Positions 59,896-64,000 of a DNA stretch of 64,000 nucleotides are shown piece after piece. Position 1 is the stretch's first letter; each line of letters begins with the position of its first letter. Position numbers and translations under genes: made by a program. The stretch comes from JBDHTS01 sp044221445 (GTDB lineage Bacteria > Pseudomonadota > Alphaproteobacteria > Micavibrionales > Micavibrionaceae), in assembly GCA_044221445.1 (NCBI GenBank), contig JBGAPF010000002.1, forward strand, positions 1 to 64,000, given 5' to 3'. The notes below the pieces were generated by a model. It had not been told where the DNA came from, did no database searches, and was given only the letters and a program-made list of their open reading frames with translations.

Positions 59896-60618
59896 TCAAA
59901 AAGAACTGTCTTGAAATCCTTCGATTTGCCGCGCCTTGGTTTTAGCCTGGCTGACATCCGCTTCCCGGAGATACATCGGCTCCGTCGGCTTTAAACAACC
60001 TGAAAGCCATTGTTCAAGCGCTATTTCAGTTATAATGCGAGGGTCGGGCAACTCGAATCCGCTGACGATGGCCTCCGGTCCTGCGCTTTCTGCAAAAGAG
60101 GAAAATCGTTCCAGCGCGTCGCCGATAATGCTGTCTCCCGGTTCCAGCATCGCGAAGATCTCGGCATGGGTATGCCCGCCTGGCTCGCTGATCGCCTGTC
60201 CTTCCGCGCTAAAAAACTGGATATAAAAATCTTCCCGCTTTGTTTCCAGCAGGACGGCAAACCGCCCTTTCGCCTGTGGTGTATATTGTTTTGCCAGCGT
60301 TTCCATCGTCGTTACGCCCGCGACAGGAACGCCTAAAGTCACCCCCAGAGCGCGCGCCGCCGCCAGCCCGATGCGCAGCCCCGTAAACGCCCCCGGGCCG
60401 ATCGTCACTGCGACCAGCGACAGCGCTCCATAAGTCACCCCGGCCTGACTCATCACTCTGTTCATCATCGGCACCAGCTGCTCGGATTGCCCCCGTGCCA
60501 TGGGCACGGTCTCGGCAAAGCTCTGCCCGTTCCCGTCTCTGACTGCGGCCGAACACCCCGCCATGGCGGAATCCAGCGCCAGTATCACCGGCTTCTCGTT
60601 GATGTCTGCCTGATTCAT
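59896..60618 (-). CDS. tsaB: tRNA threonylcarbamoyladenosine biosynthesis protein TsaB
   Basis: Partner of TsaD in making t6A37 on ANN-decoding tRNAs. The ASKHA fold shows ILALDSAMAGCSAAV at residues 12-26, SEQLVPMMNRVM, VTIGPGAFTGLRIGLAAARALGV and the usual degenerate C-terminal half. The length is 240 residues. It lies upstream of mucR in the same direction; a rimI gene often found next to tsaB is absent. Confidence 0.92.
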   Translation of the reverse strand: MNQADINEKPVILALDSAMAGCSAAVRDGNGQSFAETVPMARGQSEQLVPMMNRVMSQAGVTYGALSLVAVTIGPGAFTGLRIGLAAARALGVTLGVPVAGVTTMETLAKQYTPQAKGRFAVLLETKREDFYIQFFSAEGQAISEPGGHTHAEIFAMLEPGDSIIGDALERFSSFAESAGPEAIVSGFELPDPRIITEIALEQWLSGCLKPTEPMYLREADVSQAKTKARQIEGFQDSSF

Positions 60619-60707
60619 GCCTATTTCTTAACCTCAGGTTATGATCTGGTCAAATTAAACGCCTTGCGTCACTGGTTTTTTGCGCCGCACTCATTATAAT
60701 CGATGCC

Positions 60708-61826
60708 ATGTCCTTCCTTCGCCCGATTGTCCTGCTGCTGGCATTATCGCTTGCGGCCCAGCCCGTCCGGGGCCAGACCATGACTGGCCAGGGCGCCGCT
60801 CAGGCCGACCAGCCATCGGCAGTCGTCTTCGTCTATCATCGCGTCGGCGACGACAGCGATCCCGCCAATAATATTCGCGAAGATCAGTTTCGCGGCCACG
60901 TGGAGGAACTGGAACATGGCGGCTACACCGTATTGCCTCTGGCATATATTGTTGAGGCTCTTAAATCGGGCCGGCCTCTTCCGGATCGCAGCGTTGCCAT
61001 AACATTTGACGGCGGTCATAAATCCGTACTGGAGACGGCTGCCCCCCTGCTGCTGTCAAGAAATATGCCGTTCACGGTATTTATAGCCCCGGGCTTGGCC
61101 GACGGTGGTTTGGGTGATTACCTGACCTGGAACGATATCAGGCGCCTGAACCGCAACAAGCTGGTGACCATTGGCCTGCACAGCGCCGCGTATATGCACC
61201 TTGCCGACCTTTCCGACTCCGAAATCCTGCGCCAGATCAATACCGCTAAGGCCCGCTTTCGCGATGAACTTGGCCAGCAACCCGCTTTGTTTGCCTACCC
61301 GTTCGGCGAATACAGTCTTCGCATCCGCTCCCTCGTTGAACGCAATGGCTTCAGGGCCGCGTTCGGTCAGCAATCGGGCGTATCCTATGCAGGCTCCGAC
61401 ATGTTCGCCCTGCCGCGTTTCAGCATGACGGAATCTTACGGCGACCTCGACCGTTTCCGCATGGCGGCGGATGCTCTTCCTTTTCCAGTGACTGGCGTCC
61501 AGCCCGCCGATCCGCACCTTGCGACGGCGCAGCCCCTCATCGGCTTCACCGTTGCGAAATCACTGGAAAAAAAACTGTCGTCGCTGTCCTGCTATGTTTC
61601 TGATCAGGAAGCGCCTTCCATTGAAACCGTAGGTGAAAACCGTGTGGAAATCCGGCCCAGGCACAATCTCGACTCCGATCGTGTCCGGGTCAACTGCACC
61701 CTTCCGGTTTCTCCCGCCGGTCCCGACGATCCTGTGCGCTGGCGCTGGTTCGGCCTTCTTCTGACCAACCCTTCCACCGTCCCTTATATTGCCGGCGGCA
61801 TGGACGACCCTCCCGCGGGCGGTTAG
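60708..61826 (+). CDS. Secreted polysaccharide deacetylase-like protein (372 aa)
   Basis: Exported by a signal peptide of ~23 residues (ending VRGQ). Residues ~38-235 form a NodB-like deacetylase domain. Motif 1 is TFDGG (catalytic base D101 kept, metal-binding Asp replaced by G102). Motif 2 is HSAAYMH (H158, H164), spaced differently from the usual H-S/T-x-x-H. FAYPFGEYS marks motif 3. The metal site is therefore altered and activity is uncertain. The C-terminal ~120 residues are a separate beta-rich region. Its end overlaps the convergent nfuA by 4 bases. It interrupts the usual usp-nfuA-tsaB neighbourhood. Confidence 0.78.
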   Translation: MSFLRPIVLLLALSLAAQPVRGQTMTGQGAAQADQPSAVVFVYHRVGDDSDPANNIREDQFRGHVEELEHGGYTVLPLAYIVEALKSGRPLPDRSVAITFDGGHKSVLETAAPLLLSRNMPFTVFIAPGLADGGLGDYLTWNDIRRLNRNKLVTIGLHSAAYMHLADLSDSEILRQINTAKARFRDELGQQPALFAYPFGEYSLRIRSLVERNGFRAAFGQQSGVSYAGSDMFALPRFSMTESYGDLDRFRMAADALPFPVTGVQPADPHLATAQPLIGFTVAKSLEKKLSSLSCYVSDQEAPSIETVGENRVEIRPRHNLDSDRVRVNCTLPVSPAGPDDPVRWRWFGLLLTNPSTVPYIAGGMDDPPAGG

Positions 61827-62377
61827 GAAAGACCCTCCTGCTCTACGGACCTGACCTCGGGGACATAATGCTTCAGCATGTTTTCTATTCCTGATTTCAG
61901 GGTCAGGGTCGAACTCGGACAGCCGGCGCACGCACCCTTCATTTTCAGATAGACGACTCCGTCGTCGAACCGCACGAAGGTGATGTCGCCGCCATCCTGC
62001 GCCACGGCGGGCCGCACACGGGTTTCGATCAGCTCCTTGATCTGCAGCACAAGAGGGTCATGAAGATCGTCTGCGCCTGATTCCTGCTGGGTACCTTCGA
62101 CTGCGGGCAGGCCGATCATATAGTGCTCCATGATCGCACCCAGGACGTGGGGTTTCAGGAGCATCCATTCACGCCCCTCCCGCTTGGTCACCGAAACGAA
62201 ATCGTGACCGAAAAATACGCCTGTGACGCCTTCGATGGATAGCAGCCTCTTCGCCAGCGGCGAGGAGGACGCCTCCGCCAAAGACTTGAACTCCGCCGTT
62301 CCCTTGGGCATGACTGCCTTGCCCGGCAGGAATTTCAAAGTCGCCGGGTTGGGCGTTTCTTCGGTTTGTATGAACAT
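61823..62377 (-). CDS. nfuA: NifU-family iron-sulfur scaffold/carrier (184 aa)
   Basis: Fe-S cluster carrier. The N-terminal Nfu domain begins MFIQTEETPNPATLKFLPGK and includes VFFGHDFVSVTK. The C-terminal NifU domain carries the cluster-binding CAGC in MKGACAGCPSSTLTLKSGIE near residue 155. The ATG at 62377 matches the family start; an upstream extension of 48 codons overlaps the usp gene. It follows usp by 10 bases. Confidence 0.93.
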   Translation of the reverse strand: MFIQTEETPNPATLKFLPGKAVMPKGTAEFKSLAEASSSPLAKRLLSIEGVTGVFFGHDFVSVTKREGREWMLLKPHVLGAIMEHYMIGLPAVEGTQQESGADDLHDPLVLQIKELIETRVRPAVAQDGGDITFVRFDDGVVYLKMKGACAGCPSSTLTLKSGIENMLKHYVPEVRSVEQEGLS

Positions 62378-62387
62378 GACAACCTTT

Positions 62388-62912
62388 CTATAATGAAATC
62401 GCGTCGACTTTCTGGGGGTCGAGATGACCCGGCACCACGACCACCGGGATCCGCAGCCGCGCCAGTCCTTTACCGGTAAAGTAACTGACCATCGGCCCCG
62501 GCCCTGCGGACGTCGTACCACCGCCCAGCATCAGGACCCGGATCGTCATATCCTCGTTGATCAGGTTAACCAGCGCGTCCTGACGGTTTCCTTCTTTGAT
62601 ATAGAGCGCAGGGATCGTCCCGTTAAGTTCATGCACATCGCGGGCGACGGACCAGATGTATTTCTCCGCCTGTTCCCGCAATTCCTGTTTCATGATGTTT
62701 TCGACATTGCCCCAGTGCTGGAATTCGTCCACCGACACCACGTGAAGGATGCCGAGATGGGCGCGGTGCGTCTGTGCCCGTCTGGCGGCATAGCGCAGGG
62801 CGATCCTGAACTCTTCCGTTTCGTCGGCCAGGACCAGGTAGACTCCGCCATCTCCCCGCCGCCCCTGGCGCGGCACGATCTCGGCGTCGATAATACTGGG
62901 CGCTGTATCCAT
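62388..62912 (-). CDS. Universal stress protein (174 aa)
   Basis: UspA-like protein with a nucleotide-binding fold. It has VYLVLADETEEFRIALRYAARRA near residues 24-46, a long middle helix, and a C-terminal loop MLGGGTTSAGPGPMVSYFTGKGLARLRIPVVVV that resembles the G-x2-G-x9-G(S/T) site. It lies 15 bases after the TIGR02186 gene and 10 before nfuA. Confidence 0.9.
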   Translation of the reverse strand: MDTAPSIIDAEIVPRQGRRGDGGVYLVLADETEEFRIALRYAARRAQTHRAHLGILHVVSVDEFQHWGNVENIMKQELREQAEKYIWSVARDVHELNGTIPALYIKEGNRQDALVNLINEDMTIRVLMLGGGTTSAGPGPMVSYFTGKGLARLRIPVVVVPGHLDPQKVDAISL

Positions 62913-62927
62913 AAATCCCCCTAATGT

Positions 62928-63662
62928 CTATTCGCGGCGGAGAAAGTAATGTGCCACCCACCCCGTCCCGAAGGCCAGGAAAACCGCTGCCAGACCATAA
63001 AGCAGCGCGCCCCTGTTTGCAAAATCGTAAAGCCGGGCGTTAAAACCGACCTGCGCTACACGCAAAGTGGTTTGCTTCAGGCTTGAAATCTGGCCGTTTT
63101 TGAAAAGATAGGCGTCGATCGTATAAATCCCCGTCGGCACGTTGGGCGGCAGGTAGAAATCGGCCCGGAAGAAATTCCCGTCCATGAACCTGATCTTGCG
63201 CGGCTCCAGGGGAAACAGGCCGTGCTGCTGGCGCGTCCGGATCAATGCTTCGCGGAACCGGTCGACCACGTCTTCGTCTTCCTGGCCTGTATAGCGAAAC
63301 TCCATGTTGGACAAACCGATTTCATGGCCCGCCATAACGTCTGGTCCTGCGATCCTGTCGAGCGGATTGCTCATCGCCACGTCGTAATAAAGCGGAACAT
63401 TTTCAAATGTCACGGACTCGTTGTTCATCCAGATGCCCAAGACCTGTTCCTTGCGGCGCACGGTGACCGATGATCCGGGCCCGCGCACCACCAGCACGAC
63501 ATCGCCCTTTTCCCTGCGCACGCCGAACAGCGTCAGCCTCTCTCCGTTAAATCCTGTCGTGATATCGACATGGTCGTCGGTCAGGTTGACGTTCAGCGTG
63601 GGAATGGCGGCCAGCGCCGGATGGGAGATCAGCACGATTAAAAGAAGAAACAGCAGCCTCAT
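62928..63662 (-). CDS. TIGR02186 family membrane-anchored protein (244 aa)
   Basis: Conserved alphaproteobacterial protein of unknown role. A signal peptide (~19 residues, ending ALA) leads into a ~195-residue periplasmic beta-rich region (DDHVDITTGFNGERLTLFG, VVLVVRGPGSSVTVRRKEQVLGIWMN). One C-terminal membrane segment (ALLYGLAAVFLAFGTGWVAHYF) follows. Its start overlaps the stop of the TauE-type permease by 4 bases; this pairing is conserved and suggests a joint transport function. Confidence 0.88.
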   Translation of the reverse strand: MRLLFLLLIVLISHPALAAIPTLNVNLTDDHVDITTGFNGERLTLFGVRREKGDVVLVVRGPGSSVTVRRKEQVLGIWMNNESVTFENVPLYYDVAMSNPLDRIAGPDVMAGHEIGLSNMEFRYTGQEDEDVVDRFREALIRTRQQHGLFPLEPRKIRFMDGNFFRADFYLPPNVPTGIYTIDAYLFKNGQISSLKQTTLRVAQVGFNARLYDFANRGALLYGLAAVFLAFGTGWVAHYFLRRE

Positions 63663-64000
63663 AACGGCACCGAAATCGAATACGCGTCATGCGGCTTGAT
63701 CAGCAGTGTCCCCGCCAGCTGGAAGCTGACGAGCAGCAGTAACAGGGCCAGCAGGATCCGTGCATAGACTCCCTTGAGCCGCTTTGCGACCCTCACACCT
63801 GCCTGTGCGCCGATGACTCCCCCGGAAATCAGCATTGCGGCCAGCATCAGATCGACCGTATGGCTGGTATAGGCATGCTCGATCGTGGCGACGATGGACG
63901 TCAGCAGGATCTGAAACAGCGACGTCCCCGCCACCAGAAGGGGTGGCATCCCCAGCAGATAGATCATCGCCGGGACAAGGATAAATCCACCCCCGACGCC
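63659..64000 (-). CDS. TauE/SafE (TSUP) family permease, C-terminal part
   Basis: The gene runs off the right edge, so only the last 113 residues are seen. They start GVGGGFILVPAMIYLLGMPP, the conserved second half-motif of TSUP exporters, and contain about three more membrane segments (LLTSIVATIEHAY, LMLAAMLISGGVIGAQAGV, ILLALLLLLVSFQLAGTLL). Family members move sulfite, sulfoacetate or other organosulfur anions. It is first in the operon with TIGR02186, usp and nfuA. Confidence 0.9.
   Translation of the reverse strand, partial: GVGGGFILVPAMIYLLGMPPLLVAGTSLFQILLTSIVATIEHAYTSHTVDLMLAAMLISGGVIGAQAGVRVAKRLKGVYARILLALLLLLVSFQLAGTLLIKPHDAYSISVPL

Noticed and set aside
59751..59957. A 68-codon minus frame overlapping the end of tsaB
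   Set aside because: It lies mostly in the AT-rich gap upstream of mucR, overlaps tsaB in another frame and has a low-complexity product.

Overview
The window comes from an alphaproteobacterial chromosome. Supporting signs are a polyhydroxybutyrate locus (phaC, phaA, phaB, phaR, phasin), a MucR/Ros-type zinc-finger regulator, the TIGR02186/TauE pair, and a usp-nfuA...tsaB neighbourhood. A TcpQ-domain envelope protein and several unrecognised secreted or low-similarity proteins hint at a less-studied order, perhaps Micavibrionales or Rhodospirillales. That placement is inference.

1-29.6 kb is core chromosome. A leftward run phaC-phaA-phaB, a cNMP-binding protein and an AsmA protein stands opposite phaR. 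Then come a PAS/degenerate-GGDEF/EAL protein, two related secreted proteins (one coiled coil, one TcpQ), prfB with its programmed +1 frameshift, a DJ-1/PfpI-like protein without the nucleophile Cys, tRNA-Gly(CCC), an OmpA-type lipoprotein, another lipoprotein, hslO, an ABC-2 permease, recX, a large PAS histidine kinase, a phasin, an EnvZ/OmpR-type pair, a branched-chain aminotransferase and two unrecognised proteins.

29.58-48.13 kb is an integrative element of about 18.5 kb inserted at the 3' end of ychF. A 13-bp direct repeat (29584-29596 and 48118-48130) covers the last ychF codons. The displaced native end reads RFNV-TGA and the element-supplied end reads RFNV-TAA. The right part is a P4-like chassis: tyrosine integrase, AlpA, Toprim primase-like protein, RepA-like ATPase and a C4/P4-immunity-like RNA. 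The left part is a large serine recombinase with two ParB-type proteins. The cargo is defence: Vsr, a C5 methyltransferase and a PD-(D/E)XK-like endonuclease in one overlapping operon, a MORC-like GHKL ATPase fused to a nuclease-like C-terminus, a second C5 methyltransferase divergent from an XRE regulator, and a fused GmrSD-type (DUF262-DUF1524) type IV enzyme. The methyltransferase-Vsr-endonuclease-MORC/nuclease block is the best candidate for an unusual system.

48.1-64 kb returns to core genes: ychF, pth, rplY, prs, a leftward hldD-lgt-midA-pgeF operon, ubiK-ybjN-proC, mucR, tsaB, a polysaccharide deacetylase with an altered metal motif, and TauE-TIGR02186-usp-nfuA running off the right edge. 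No CRISPR array, rRNA or recognisable riboswitch was seen, and no gene-free stretch exceeds 300 bases.
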